A stretch of 64,000 bases of DNA from Pieris napi (taxonomy: Eukaryota; Arthropoda; Insecta; Lepidoptera; Pieridae). Positions 10,561 through 21,760 of the stretch are shown in pieces; position 1 is the first letter of the stretch, and every line of letters starts with the position of its first letter. The DNA is taken from NCBI RefSeq assembly GCF_905475465.1, contig NC_062258.1:1426001-1490000 (forward strand), given 5' to 3'. Position numbers and translations under genes: made by a program. The notes beneath the pieces are model-generated. The model saw only the letters and a list, made by a program, of their open reading frames with translations, made no database searches and had not been told where the DNA came from.

Positions 10561-13500
10561 CTAGGATGGGCGATAATAGTCAGGGAATCTCACTCTTCTT
10601 CCTGAGCGAGTAATTCTTACTTCTTTATCTATGCTTACAGGGTTTGGAATTTCATCTTCAAACGAACGAGTCTCTGAACGAGTATCTGGTGTAAATATAT
10701 AGGCTGGTTTTAACCTCTCTATCGATACTGTCTGTTCTTTTCCTTTAACAAGTAGCTTAAAGACTTTAGTGTCTCGTTGCAGGACTAAGTATGGCCCAGT
10801 GTATGCCGGCTGAAGGGATCCTTTCACGGTGTCATCTCGGACGTAAACGTGAGTAGCAGAAGGTAAATCTCGGTACACGAAGATGTTACGTTTGCTGTGT
10901 CTTGCGGCTGGCTGAGGGCGGATATTGTTCATAATAGAACGCAGTCGTGCTGAGTATTCGATGAGGTCACTGGTCGTATGCTGTTCGGTTGGTTGCAGAA
11001 ACTCTCCGGGAAGTCTGAGGGGTTCGCCGTAGAGGAGTTCAGCGGGTGATGCTTGTATGTCCTCTTTGAAGGCGCTTCTCATTCCTAGTAGTACTAGAGG
11101 TAAGCTTTCCGTCCATTTAAGACTTCCATGGCATATTATGGCTGCCTTAAGTTGTCTGTGCATCCGTTCCACCATTCCGTTGCTTGCAGGATGATACGCA
11201 GTGGTTCTGTTGCGTTGAAATCCGGCAAGTTCTGATAACTGTTTCAGCAGTGCAGACTCAAATTGCTTCCCGCGATCTGTCACTACTTCAGTAGGACAAC
11301 CATAACGTGATATCCAGTTGCAAACGAGAGCTTTGGCGACTGTTTCAGCGGTAATATCTTGCAAGGGAATTGCCTCGGGCCATCTAGTGAATCTATCTAC
11401 GGCGGTTAGACAATAACGGTAGCCATCCGAGAGAGGTAGTGGTCCGATGAGATCAATATGTACGTAGGTAAATCTACCGTTTGGTAGCTTGAAGTTGCCC
11501 ATCTGTGGAGTTACATGCCTAGTGACCTTTGAACGTTGACATGGGTGACAGAGCTTGGTCCAATCACGACAATCTTTGTTTACTCCTGGCCATACGTAAC
11601 GCTGAGCCACTAGTTTTGCAGAAGCTTTAGCGCCAGGATGGCTAAGTGAGTGCAGGCTGTCGAAGACTTGTCTTTTGAACTCTTTTGGTACGTAAGGTCG
11701 TGGGTTTGGCGTGCTGTCGTCACAGTAAAGTTCCAGTTTTGTTCCAGGTACAGTTACTTTGACAAGTTTAAGCGAGGTTCCACTTTCTAACAGTTGCCTT
11801 AGTTCTGGGTCTTTACCCTGTGAAATGGCCAAGTTCTTTGTTTCTACAGGTTGTACTATTTCCTCTATTCTTGAGAGAGTATCGGCAACTACATTATCCT
11901 TTCCTGATATGTGTTTGATGTCAGTTGTGAATTGAGCTATATAATCTAAATGCCGAAACTGGCGTGGTGAACACTTTTCTTTGTGACTTTGAAATGCGAA
12001 GCAGATTGGCTTGTGGTCTGTAAATACTGTGAAGTGCCTTGCTTCCACCAGGTGTCGGAAATGTTTTATTGATTCGTAAATCGCAAGTAGTTCTCTGTCA
12101 TACGGCGAGTATTTCTTTTGCGATGGACTCAATTTACGGCTAAAGAAGGCGAGGGGTTGCCATTCCCCGTCTTTCTGCTGCTGTATAACACCGCCGATTG
12201 CGACGTCGGATGCATCCGTGACCAACGCTAGTTTGGCGTCCATGTCTGGGTGCGCTAGGAGAGCTGCTTGGCATAGACTCTTCTTGCAGTCTTCGAATGC
12301 CTGGAGTGCTTCTCCGGTGACGTTTATGGGGTGATTGCCTTTTATGGATCCGGTAAGTAAGCTATGCAATGGCGTCTGGAACGAGGCAGCGTTTTTGATA
12401 AAACGACGGTAGAAATTAATCATCCCCAAAAATCTCCTTAACTCTCGAACAGTTTTCGGGGTGGGGTAGTCCTTTATCACTTTGACTTTGGTATCTAGTG
12501 GTCTGATACCTTTGCTAGATACGCTACAGCCGAGGAACGTTACCTCTTGTGCCCCAAAAACACACTTGGATGTGTTTATGACCATACCGTACTCCTTCAA
12601 TCGCTCGAAGAGGAGGCGTAAGTGACGGTAATGTGTCTCCTCGTCGGGGGAGGATATCAGAAAATCGTCTAAATATGTGTAGCAAAAGTTCAGGTTGTGA
12701 GTTATTTCATCTACAAATCTTTGAAACGTTTGACCTGCGTTTCTTAGGCCAAAAGTCATATAAGGAAACTCGTACATTCCGAAGGGCGTGGTTATGGCCG
12801 TTTTCGGAATATCCTCGGGGTTTACTGGGATTTGATTATACGCCTTGATTAAATCGATTTTTGAGAAGATTCGGCAGCCAGCTATGTTCTGGGTGAAGTC
12901 CTGGATGTGCCGGATAGGATATCGATCGGGAATCGTCCGTGCGTTTAACATCCTGTAATCGCCGCATGGTCGCCATCCGTTGTCCTTTTTTGCGGCGAGG
13001 TGAAGGGGCGACGACCATGGGCTCTCTGACGGTCGTGCTGTCCCTATTCTCAGCATTTCTTCGAATTCCTGTTTTGCAATCTTCAGTTTGTCTGGGGCAA
13101 GTCTTCTTGGAGTGCAATATACGGGCGGTCCGGCGGTTGTTCTTATGTGATGAACCGTATTGTGACGTATGACCCGATGTGTACTTGCTGGTCGAGTGAT
13201 TTCTGGAAAATCTCGAAGAAGGTTCAAGTACTTGGACTCGCCTGTTATCGTTTTGACTGAAGTTATGGCATCAGATGCAGGAACTGGATTTGCGTTTGAT
13301 GACAGGCTGGTCTTGTTGTCGATCAGGCGTTTGTTACGACAGTCTACGATTAAGTCGTAGTACGATAAAAAATCGACTCCGATAATAGCCTTTGTAACGT
13401 CAGCTATTATGAACTGCCAGGAAAATGCACGCCGAAGACCTAAGTCGAGTTCCATTTGTTGCACACCGTATATGGCGATTGGTGTTCCGTTTGCTGCGTA

Positions 13501-13683
13501 AACGTTGAGTTCGGTTGTGCGTGGTCGCCTCTGTTTCAGGGCGGAGCGTGGGAAAACGCAGATGTCACTCCCAGTGTCAACTAAAAACTGCGTTTTTGTC
13601 CTTCTGTCCGTTATGAATAAGCGACCAGTAGTAGGGCTTCGGCAATCATGTGTCGCTACTGATGACTGCCTTTGGCATTTCCC
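10561..13683 (-). CDS. pol: gypsy 1 Pol polyprotein (PR-RT-RH-IN)
   Basis: The frame is open from the slippery site at 13683 to the TAG at 10561. The first Met in frame is at 13464, but the protease motif FLVDTGSDICVFP lies upstream of it, so translation must enter by -1 frameshift from gag. Counting from that Met: RT with the YLDD box at residues 264-267; RNase H with LVTDASD near 415-420 and FTDHKP near 480; integrase zinc domain (HSLSHPG...CHPCQ) at about 604-641; integrase catalytic D670, D729 and E765. The C-terminal tail has no chromodomain that can be recognised. No stop or frameshift was seen. Function: processes the polyprotein, copies element RNA and inserts the cDNA. Confidence 0.95.
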   Translation of the reverse strand, partial: GKCQRQSSVATHDCRSPTTGRLFITDRRTKTQFLVDTGSDICVFPRSALKQRRPRTTELNVYAANGTPIAIYGVQQMELDLGLRRAFSWQFIIADVTKAIIGVDFLSYYDLIVDCRNKRLIDNKTSLSSNANPVPASDAITSVKTITGESKYLNLLRDFPEITRPASTHRVIRHNTVHHIRTTAGPPVYCTPRRLAPDKLKIAKQEFEEMLRIGTARPSESPWSSPLHLAAKKDNGWRPCGDYRMLNARTIPDRYPIRHIQDFTQNIAGCRIFSKIDLIKAYNQIPVNPEDIPKTAITTPFGMYEFPYMTFGLRNAGQTFQRFVDEITHNLNFCYTYLDDFLISSPDEETHYRHLRLLFERLKEYGMVINTSKCVFGAQEVTFLGCSVSSKGIRPLDTKVKVIKDYPTPKTVRELRRFLGMINFYRRFIKNAASFQTPLHSLLTGSIKGNHPINVTGEALQAFEDCKKSLCQAALLAHPDMDAKLALVTDASDVAIGGVIQQQKDGEWQPLAFFSRKLSPSQKKYSPYDRELLAIYESIKHFRHLVEARHFTVFTDHKPICFAFQSHKEKCSPRQFRHLDYIAQFTTDIKHISGKDNVVADTLSRIEEIVQPVETKNLAISQGKDPELRQLLESGTSLKLVKVTVPGTKLELYCDDSTPNPRPYVPKEFKRQVFDSLHSLSHPGAKASAKLVAQRYVWPGVNKDCRDWTKLCHPCQRSKVTRHVTPQMGNFKLPNGRFTYVHIDLIGPLPLSDGYRYCLTAVDRFTRWPEAIPLQDITAETVAKALVCNWISRYGCPTEVVTDRGKQFESALLKQLSELAGFQRNRTTAYHPASNGMVERMHRQLKAAIICHGSLKWTESLPLVLLGMRSAFKEDIQASPAELLYGEPLRLPGEFLQPTEQHTTSDLIEYSARLRSIMNNIRPQPAARHSKRNIFVYRDLPSATHVYVRDDTVKGSLQPAYTGPYLVLQRDTKVFKLLVKGKEQTVSIERLKPAYIFTPDTRSETRSFEDEIPNPVSIDKEVRITRSGRRVRFPDYYRPS

Positions 13684-14495
13684 GACCCTGATTTATAATC
13701 ACAAGGTTTCAGGCATCTTCGTGCCTTGTCTCCATATCTGTGGTGGAAAATACAGGTAGGGAACTTCCTATAACTTGACTGGGAACGCGTGTTGCTTCTT
13801 CCCCGTTGACTTGTACTCCTCGACCTGGATCTCGAATCTCTTGCTGAGAGGGCCTGCACTTGGCGACTGAGCTCTGCAATCTCTCTTGACAGTTTCTCAA
13901 TGACTGGATTTGGGACTGCATCCCTGGTGGCCACTTGTGGCGCGGGTGGTACAAGGTCGTGCACTTTATCAGCCAGATCTGCTAATGCTGATAGTGATGA
14001 CTCTGGCTGCGATGCCACGACGATTTGTATATTGCCCGGTAAGCGGCTAGTCCACACAGTCTTTATAAAATCATCCGGTATGCTCGGGCCTGCTAGATGC
14101 TGTAGATGCCGAAGAAACGCGGATGGTCGCCTGTCTCCTAACTCCTCATGCATCAGCAATTGGGTTAATTCCTTCTCACGCGACGCTGATAACCTTTTGA
14201 TAAGCTCGCTTTTGATCTTTTCATATTTGCCACTTGTCGGAGGATGAATTAGAATATCTTTCACCTCAGCCGCGTAACGGTGTTCAAGCTGTGCACTAAC
14301 GTAATTATATTTGGTGTCGTCATCTTTGACACCTGAGAGCGCAAAACTCCCTTCAATTTGTGCAAACCAGACTGCCGGTTCTTCCGGCCAGAAAGGTGGA
14401 AGTCGTACCCCGACACGACAAATGTCGGAAGGCATAAATGTCCTTTCTTTGGAATGCGAACTGCTTTCATCACTTTGTTCGTGGCTTTTAGGCAT
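13656..14495 (-). CDS. gag: gypsy 1 Gag
   Basis: 279 codons from an ATG at 14495, 85 bases after the 5' LTR. The N-terminal half contains VRLPPFWPEEPAVWFAQIE, the conserved capsid-type opening of insect gypsy Gag proteins. A basic Arg/Ser-rich segment (SRSRSRSTSQRGRSNTRSQS, around residues 220-245) precedes a CIFHHRYGDKARRCLKPC zinc-knuckle-like motif near residue 255. It would form the particle and bind element RNA. The 3' end overlaps pol in the -1 frame. Confidence 0.92.
   Translation of the reverse strand: MPKSHEQSDESSSHSKERTFMPSDICRVGVRLPPFWPEEPAVWFAQIEGSFALSGVKDDDTKYNYVSAQLEHRYAAEVKDILIHPPTSGKYEKIKSELIKRLSASREKELTQLLMHEELGDRRPSAFLRHLQHLAGPSIPDDFIKTVWTSRLPGNIQIVVASQPESSLSALADLADKVHDLVPPAPQVATRDAVPNPVIEKLSREIAELSRQVQALSARDSRSRSRSTSQRGRSNTRSQSSYRKFPTCIFHHRYGDKARRCLKPCDYKSGSGNAKGSHQ
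13677..13683 (-). promoter_or_regulatory. -1 ribosomal frameshift slippery heptamer GGGAAAT
   Basis: On the minus strand the gag frame reads TCG GGA AAT GCC, so the heptamer is G GGA AAT, a perfect X XXY YYZ site. Slipping back by one gives GGG AAA TGC and leads without a stop into the protease frame; gag itself ends 21 bases downstream at the TAG at 13656-13658. Short complementary segments follow (TGCC/GGCA at once; AGCGAC/GTCGCT further on) that could form a stimulatory structure. The site is seen; frameshifting is inferred. Confidence 0.8.
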
Positions 14496-14559
14496 TTTAA
14501 AATCTGATATTCACTAGCTTACGGTTTAAGTTGCGTACGTAATGTTGCTCCGTGATATG

Positions 14560-14580
14560 TTCTTGATTCGGGGTCACCGA
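14560..14580 (-). promoter_or_regulatory. gypsy 1 primer-binding site candidate
   Basis: Immediately after the 5' LTR the minus strand reads TCGGTGACCCCGAATC. Position and GC content suit a tRNA primer-binding site, but it lacks a leading TGG and the tRNA is not identified. Confidence 0.5.
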
Positions 14581-15110
14581 TGTAGGAGATGTAGGTGTTC
14601 GTGATGTATTTAGGAAACACAATTAAACTGTCCTGACACTTCTACCACTGTTTATTCATCAAACTAAACTAATATAATTTACATCAAGCGTAAGCAAAAA
14701 TAAATATAACAGAAAAGATAATTAACAAAAGCGTAAGCGGAAAGATTAGCGAAGTAAAGCAAGCGTGTGTCTGCCGTGAGCGTGCGAGACCGACTGAGGA
14801 CAGCGGGCGCGCGCGTCACTGCGCCGGCGATCATTCGAGGCTTCCTTTGTTCTCGCAAGTAGCGGGACTTCGTGCGCGCTCACTCGGTGCGACACGACAC
14901 GAGGACGATCCGACAATGCTCGGGGACCCGACGATGCTGCTATATGGAAATTATATGTTTGTTGGATGTATGTTATGTTATGTGTTATTATGCATGTCCA
15001 ATATTTGTGTAATTAGTATGTAAAGTATTTATATATTATATTATTGTATTTATATAGTAGTTAGTTTAATTAATGTATTATTATTATAAATGTATTGTGG
15101 CTACGCCACA
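14581..15110 (-). repeat. gypsy 1 5' LTR
   Basis: 530 bp, base-for-base the same as 10009-10538 as far as I can compare by eye. As the upstream LTR it carries the element's promoter. Confidence 0.95.
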
Positions 15111-15170
15111 AAACCTACCTCAGGGATCAGAGTCTCACGCTAAAGCCACTAGGCCAACACTGCTCAGTGC
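15111..15170 (-). repeat. tRNA-derived SINE, right part (head)
   Basis: Continues the SINE broken at 10008: ACCTCAGGGATCAGAGTCTC and AAGCCACTAGGCCAACACTG are the reverse complement of the tRNA-like head (A-box type GGCCTAGTGGCTT) seen in other copies. Confidence 0.8.
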
Positions 15171-15650
15171 AGTGTACAAATGTATTAAATCTTCCTTTAT
15201 CTTTAAATAGGATAACAATTACAAAATCTTTAATATAAGTTGTAATTTTGAATCGTTTTGTAATGAGGTCGCATATGTTTTAATTAGTACTAACCATTTT
15301 AATAATAAAAGAATTCAGAAATAATAAAAAAGTCGCAAGCAATTAAATAAAACCCGTACAAAGCCTTAAAAGAAATTAGTATTTAATCTGTTCTAGAAAA
15401 CCAACAAATTACAACTTTACGAATGCTTTTTGCGGTCGCAAAGCGCCTCTAAGTTTAATTGTGTTACACAGCTTTGTAACTGCAGTTTAGAATAATATTA
15501 ACCTACCTATTTGTAACAATGTTCGGAGAATTATTTTAAACATACTTCAACAAGGACCATGTACAGTGTACAACTAAAAGTAAGTTGTTCATTACTTCGC
15601 TACTTCAAAAATGCAAACGTAACTTGTTCTTGTAAGTACGTTTTGTTCGA
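15171..15650. other. Gene-free stretch
   Basis: AT-rich; no gene, repeat or RNA recognised. Confidence 0.4.
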
Positions 15651-15910
15651 GAGTAGTGGTGGCGGCTTCAGCGTGCGACTCTCATCCCTGAGGTCGTAGG
15701 TTCGATCCTCAGCTGTGCACCAATGTACTTTATTTCTATCTGCGCATTTATTTGCATTGAAAGAGAACATCGTCTTGCTTTAGACCCAAAAACGTCGATG
15801 GCGTGTTTCAATCAAATGAGGCCGATTACCTACTTGCCTATTAGATTGACAAATGATCATGAAATGACTAAAATTTGAGGCCCAGATTTAAAAAGGTTGT
15901 AGCGCCACTA
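15651..15910 (+). repeat. tRNA-derived lepidopteran SINE
   Basis: Head GCGTGCGACTCTCATCCCTG followed by GTCGTAGGTTCGATCCTCAG, the latter a good B box (GGTTCGATCC). The body contains CACCAATGTACTT, TCTGCGCATTT and CTATTAGATTGACAAATGAT, ending AGGTTGTAGCGCCACTAA. The same order is found at 21761, 27292 (minus), 35851 (minus) and 45660. It is Pol III-transcribed by homology; no protein. Confidence 0.85.
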
Positions 15911-17377
15911 ATTTATTTTTGACGTACTTTTTGTTTATTCTTGAACGTTAAAAAAATGCCAGTTCTCAAAAGCCGACCAGAACTGGCGATTTTTCACCAT
16001 TCCTTTTAATCGCGTTGGTTGTTTTACAATTTACTTAAAGCTGCAACGATCAATAAATATAATTATGTAGGTACATATTTCGGATTCAATTTAAAATAAA
16101 CATAGCAGTAAAACCCGAGGCGCCTACTTATCGATTTTAAATGAAATTTCAAATGCCCTTGAACAAACTTTTATTCCTTTTTATACTTTGCATAACTCAA
16201 CTAAATTCCGTTAAAAAGATAAGTAAACAGAAGAGAGAATTTGATTAATTTTTTCTTTAGTTCCGGAAAACCTTTTTTCATTGCGCCTCGATAAATCGGT
16301 GTTTTGATTTAAAAATGCTACGCACGGAATGCAGAATTATATTGATAATTTTATTTTATAAATGAACAAATTTCAAAAGGCTTTGACGTGAAAGAAATCT
16401 TTGCGGCTCGAACAAGTCTGATACAAACTATTCAAGCAAGCATCTACATTTTGTTGAGGGTATCAGAATTTTGTACCAATTTGACGGCCGACATCACTCA
16501 TGTTTCAATTGATTAAAAATAAAAATTCGAATAATTTCTAGACCCTATATTTGGATCTTAGTAAGTAAGTAAAAAAGTAAAGCCGTCCATCCTGCTCTCG
16601 TCAATCTGTGGTTGTGTCGGTCATCTCTCTTCGTGGCCTGAGTGTTATGGAATAGAGAGTATATCCTGTATACAAGGCAAGTCTCAATACAGAAAACCTA
16701 CTATCGCCAAGTCGGCCTGGCAAACGTTAATTATTATTATTTAATTAAGTGTGTAAAACAACTTTATAACCGTTATATTTAATAAGATATTATTTTTGTG
16801 TGATAAATTTCTTGGATATATTTAATATTTGCTGAAAAATTTCTCGGATTTGGAAATTTTCGGGAAGTCAAATTTTTTAAGTTATATAACGTGAATTATA
16901 TAGATTTTTCATTTTCAATTGACAGGTATTTGAATTTAATATATTTTTGGTTATACAATCACTTCAAACCCAACGTATAAACTTAAAATAAAACAATTTA
17001 TTGCACATAACTTATTCCTTCCTATTTTTCCAGACCCAATGTTTATTTGAAGTTAAAATTTCAAGTCTAATTCTCAATAAAAACGTCAAAACAAACAATG
17101 CTATTTTAAAATCTCATAAGGCATATGTGTTTGAATTCCAGTTCATTTGTAAACAACTGAAATTAGGCTGGGTACTCACTTGGAAGCGTGTAACTATAGT
17201 TTTAGTTTTCTCGATATCCTTTGTAGTTTAGTATCGGCTTGCCCCCAGTTTCTCGCGGCTGATTTATTTAAATATTGTGTAATAAATAGCCTTACACATC
17301 ATCTTTCATCACTTATAGTCATTTTGGTGGTGAATGAATGTTTGACAGCAGTCTAGTAGTAGGTTCGATACAAATTG
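15911..17377. other. Gene-free stretch
   Basis: No supported gene. The 76-codon open frame at 17001 lacks motifs and splice context. 16575-16690 is slightly GC-richer and could be a repeat fragment. Confidence 0.4.
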
Positions 17378-17820
17378 TTCGATAAAGCTCCTTCCGCTTG
17401 ACCGTATTCAACGAAGAGTGATTCGAATCGTCAACGACCAGTCACTATCCCTGCAGCTGGATCCCTTGGCGTTGCGTAGAAATGTGGGGTCTCTCTGCTT
17501 CTTCTGCCGAATTTACCATGAAGAGTGTTCTGATGAGTTGTTTGGACTAACACCTGCAGCTGAGTTTCATCATCGGACGTCAAGGCAGAATACAAAATAC
17601 CACCCGTTTCACCTCAACGTCTGTCATTCCACAACTTAGCGTTTCTTAAGGCAGGTTTTGCCAGGCCAGACTTAGGGTCTTTCAAGAAAAGAGCGTACCA
17701 ATTCTTAAAAGACCGGCAACGCACTTGCAAGGCTTCTGGCAATGTGCATGTCCATGGGCGACGGTATCACTTAACATCAGGTGAGCCTCCTGCCCACTTG
17801 CCGCCTATTGCATTAAAAAA
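17378..17820 (+). mobile_element. LINE 3' end, 5'-truncated
   Basis: RIVNDQSLSLQLDPLALRRN, LCFFCRIYHEECSDELF and EFHHRTSRQNTKYHPFHL are the C-terminal tail of an insect non-LTR polyprotein (typical order: RI..., SLRR, LC.FYR.YHGECS.ELF, HRTSR..T..HP). A stop at 17637 is followed in another frame by RPATHLQGFWQCACPWAT and then the 3' UTR GGTGAGCCTCCTGCCCACTT, ending in a short A-rich tail near 17815. It is a dead fragment. A more decayed piece of the same end lies at about 19590-19735. Confidence 0.7.
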
Positions 17821-19924
17821 ATACAACTTATTATTATTTTATTAGATCAGAGATAGATTCTCTCTACGTAGGTTTTCGTTCATCATAATTAGGTAGGGAT
17901 ACGTTAGATCGAAGGGTTAACGTATTCGAATAGTAATGAAAAAATTTGTATGGAAAAAGACATACCCAAGGACGCTGGTCCGCTGATGTATTTGCATACG
18001 GAAGCAAAACATACATTGTTCGAATTCCTCTTCGTCGTATCTGTCTTGAAAAGCCTTAACCGATACGCCAACTTGCTGCCTCCACACCACTCAATCCTCA
18101 GCTTGTCTCAGCGCATTAGGGATGCTCCAATAGCGCAGCTGAATTCCTTTAAAATATATACTTAAATATAGAATAATTAGAGAACCGCTGTACGGGTATT
18201 TTGAGATAGTAGTAGTATTTAAATTTAATATATGGGTCGATAGAAATAATCCCCATTAACACAAAGACACATTTACTTCGTATTTTAATGAAACATTGCA
18301 ACAAAAAACCAGTTAAATCAGTTAAGCAGTTTTACCAAATATCAAAAATCTAATCTTTCAGTGTGTACTCAGCGCTAATGTCACCGTGCTATGTGAAAAG
18401 AAAATATATGGCGCCGGAGAAATGAGTGATGTAAACTCGCTAAAATTAACTAAGGAAATTGGTTGAACACAATCACAGAAAGTTTTGAACTTTGTTCAGA
18501 TTTCACAAAGGAACGTGAGGGGTATTCCCTAAAGTGGGTGGAAGATTGAAAGTATTCGACGCATTCCCGTTTTATATTAAAATATATAAAAGAAAACGGT
18601 TCGATTTGTTGTATTTGTCTCCGTCCCGAATAGCAGAATAACTTAACTATTGACGAGAAAATTCAGTATAAAATATTCATGTTTCGTGACTGTCAAACAT
18701 TTAATGGTCCGTCGATACGGTAAAATCCTCTCTCAAATTAAAGAACGTATTTAAATAAAGGTTTGGAATCGTCAAGATCTACAATATTCGGATAATGTCA
18801 TATTTTATATTTTAAAAATGTAGAATGTTAGAATTGAACAAAATTGGATTTCAAACACAAAAATGATAATTTAATTCGGATAGATCATTTGTGAATAATC
18901 AAATAGCATGTAATTGCGACAAATTGTCGGCGACAATAGGAGTTTAAAAGGCCTTATACTATTTCAGATTTCTTTTAAAAAGTTTTACAATTTACAAGCA
19001 CCAAAATTGCCTACTCGAACGTAAAGGTTGCATATAAATTTTCTACCTAGAATTAACTTTGGACTAAAAATGAACTGGTTTAAAAATTTACCATGTACGT
19101 TAATTAATACGGAAAACCCAACTTGGTACACACTTCATCATCATTTTAACCTGTATAAATTTATGATTTTATTGGAAGCTATGAATAGCTTTGTATTCTA
19201 TAATAGGTAAGAGCCGCGGCTCATTAGAGAGCAATCAGTGGAATCTGCGATGAAAATTGCAATACAGACTAGACCAAGCTTTGTTTAGCAATTTGAAATC
19301 CACCATAAGCTACCTATTAATTACTATTTTTCTTTAGACTATTGTACAATGAAAACGGAACGCAAAATTACCAATATAGTAGACACACTGAAAATTTATT
19401 AATTTTGTTTAAACTAGTCCGTTATAAAACGTATTTCGAAATCTAATTTTGTTGCTTCGTATTGATTATAAAGTTATCATTTGAGTTTATAGACTATAGC
19501 GCATTCACAAGAGTTTTATACTATTTTTAAAAAGTAGAACCAAAAACAATTAAATACCTAAGATTACAATGGGGTTGGAAAGTGCATTGCCATTCTTAAA
19601 AGATAGGCAATGCTCATGGAATAGAGTAAACGCAAACTCAAAATATCTTTATTGATCTATGTAAACAAGTACACTTATGAAAGTGTCCATGAGTTACCAT
19701 TTAACATCAGGTGAGCTTTCTGCCCGTTTCTTCTAAATTAACATATATCTATCATAATATATATTAGATATCTAACGTTTTGAGGAGTTCTTTATTATCA
19801 TTAAAGTTTTTCAATAGTATAAGCAGAAAATAATAATAATAAGGGCTTTTATCTACACATATACATATTTAACAAAAAAGGATATAAATAAAAATGTTAC
19901 TACTCTAAGATGCTGCCCCTGTCC
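17821..19924. other. Gene-free stretch
   Basis: No gene supported. Contains a short LINE-end relic (19590-19735, including CATTTAACATCAGGTGAGCT) and otherwise anonymous AT-rich DNA. Confidence 0.4.
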
Positions 19925-20060
19925 CTTATTTTATTCTGTGCCGTCGTCACCAAATTTTTTTCAGCTACCCTTTCGATTCCGTCGGCTCACCGCTCTATTG
20001 GTCTTCCTTTGTTCCTTTTTCCTTTTGGACCTGTCCATTCGGTTAATGCTTCAGACTATC
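19925..20060 (-). mobile_element. RTE-type LINE C-terminal relic
   Basis: On the minus strand the translation gives KGRPIER-stop-ADGIERVAEKNLVTTAQ, close to the RTE-clade ending GRP..RW.DDI.R.AG..W...A. Only about 40 codons remain. The plus-strand 120-codon open frame here is its antisense shadow. Confidence 0.5.
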
Positions 20061-20349
20061 TGTCATCTGTACAACGGGCTACGATCCCTGCCACGTATCA
20101 AATTACTAATACGTTATTTGGCACTTATAAAATAAAAATACATCTAACATTTACAAACAAAGACTTCAAAGAGATAAAAAGCGATCCCTTTCAGGCAACT
20201 AGTTACAGGAACGCAAAAACGACTTTAAATATGTTACGGTACACAACTATCGCATTATCTATAAGCTGTTAGGGTAGTTGTATAATAACAATAGCCTTTA
20301 AATTCAGATACTTTCACATTTAAACACTATTTCAATCTTCTTTTAGGTA

Positions 20350-20515
20350 TCTGTGTGCCCTTTTTTGGCAAAGGCCTTCTCCAAACCCCACCATTCCTCC
20401 CTGTACTGTGCCACTCTGTGCCAAGTATCGCTGCTGTTTCGTTATTTTTGCCTATCCACCTTCTAAGTTGTCTTCCTCTTTTTCGTTTGCTGTACCTTGG
20501 GCACCAATTTAGTAA
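20350..20515 (-). mobile_element. RTE-type LINE C-terminal relic, second copy
   Basis: Minus-strand WCPRYSKRKRGRQLRRWIGK, then GTEWHSTG and RRPLPK echo the same C-terminal signature (GR..RRW.DDI...W...EEAFAK). The plus-strand 80-codon frame is antisense. Confidence 0.5.
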
Positions 20516-21760
20516 TTTTTTGTTTCACTTTTCTATTCCTCTTCACATGTTGTTTCCTGTGTATCACCTATTTCCACTGTATTTATTTATATTGTAACAT
20601 CTGTTACTATAGTTGTTTTCCTTAAAGCTGTATTCTTTATTTAATCTATTATTTTCTTCCCTATCATCGTTCCATCGATCTTTGACACACCTGTAGAGTA
20701 GTGGTTTAGTTATAAGTAAATACATATATTTAAAACAATCTAAATAAAGTTACCCAATGCAAAAACGCCATATACATAACAACACAGAATATTAGGGAAA
20801 AAGGCAGAAAAGGAAGGGATAAGTCCCTCTAAATACTTTAGAAATACCAGTATCATTGAACAAAGCAATATTTAGTCCCGCACAGTATTCGTATGTTGTT
20901 AATATCCTTGTATAATGAATTCAATGCATTGTTAGATTCTATTTATAATATGTACTTAAGATCCCTGACCCTTCTCACAGCCACCGACATCCTGCTTTTT
21001 ATCATTATAATGCCCTATTCATTCTAGCCTATTATTAAGCTACTTGTATGTCTCACGTGGAATTTGAGATGCTAAATAGAAAAAAATCATTACAATTAAC
21101 GTATTTCCTATTTTGTTTTTACTACCCCTTCTGTTGCTGTGACCCTGGTAGAAATGCGAAATATCACCCAACTGTTTTAGTGGTTATCTATCTATCTCTC
21201 TTATGATATGGATAGAGATTAAGCCTCTCAGTGGCGATGAGATCCTGGTAGAATCAAAAGCAATCCCAGGAGCTTGGTATTGTGGGATTGGAGTTGGATA
21301 TTGCTGATCTATGGAATAGATTGGCAGATTTTTGCGAATCATAATCCCCAAGTAGTAAGCACATACATGGTTAGTTAGCTTTGTCAACAGAAGAACCTCT
21401 TATATATAAATTACTTGGCTAAGTAAAAGAATGATTATATGTCATAACAGCATATTATAGGATAACATAAGTTCATCAAGAATACTTTATAAGCTTTATA
21501 TGCACTATAATAATTAGCATGAGTAAATACCGCGCAATATACACATCAGTGTTCGTTTGAACGAATATAATACTGAAAACAGAGTTAATAAATAAATGCT
21601 TGAATGTAATTTAAGTGCCTTCACAGAGAAAATTTTACAATGGCACACACATTGGAATTAACTGTACTTAAATTAAAATTACGATATTCGCACGTTCCAT
21701 TTTTATTGCGTTTATCGTGTACGTTACTATAGTTTTCGGCCTTATTTACTACATAACACA
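20516..21760. other. Gene-free stretch
   Basis: AT-rich; nothing recognised on either strand. Confidence 0.4.

Larger units (their letters stand above)
10009..15110 (-). mobile_element. Complete Ty3/gypsy LTR retrotransposon (gypsy 1)
   Basis: A 5102-bp element on the minus strand: 5' LTR 14581-15110, short leader, gag, pol (protease, RT, RNase H, integrase in that order), polypurine tract and 3' LTR 10009-10538. It is flanked by AAAC on both sides (10005-10008 and 15111-15114), a 4-bp target duplication usual for insect gypsy elements. The LTRs look identical by eye over 530 bp and the genes are open, so insertion is recent and the copy may be functional. There is no env-like frame: pol stops 23 bases before the 3' LTR. 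Confidence 0.95.

Noticed and set aside
15690..15725. Possible tRNA gene (B box GGTTCGATCC)
   Set aside because: It recurs with the same downstream body in several copies, so it is a SINE head and not a tRNA gene.
19910..20272. 120-codon plus-strand open frame with a signal-peptide-like start
   Set aside because: The opposite strand carries RTE-type C-terminal motifs, so this frame is an antisense shadow.
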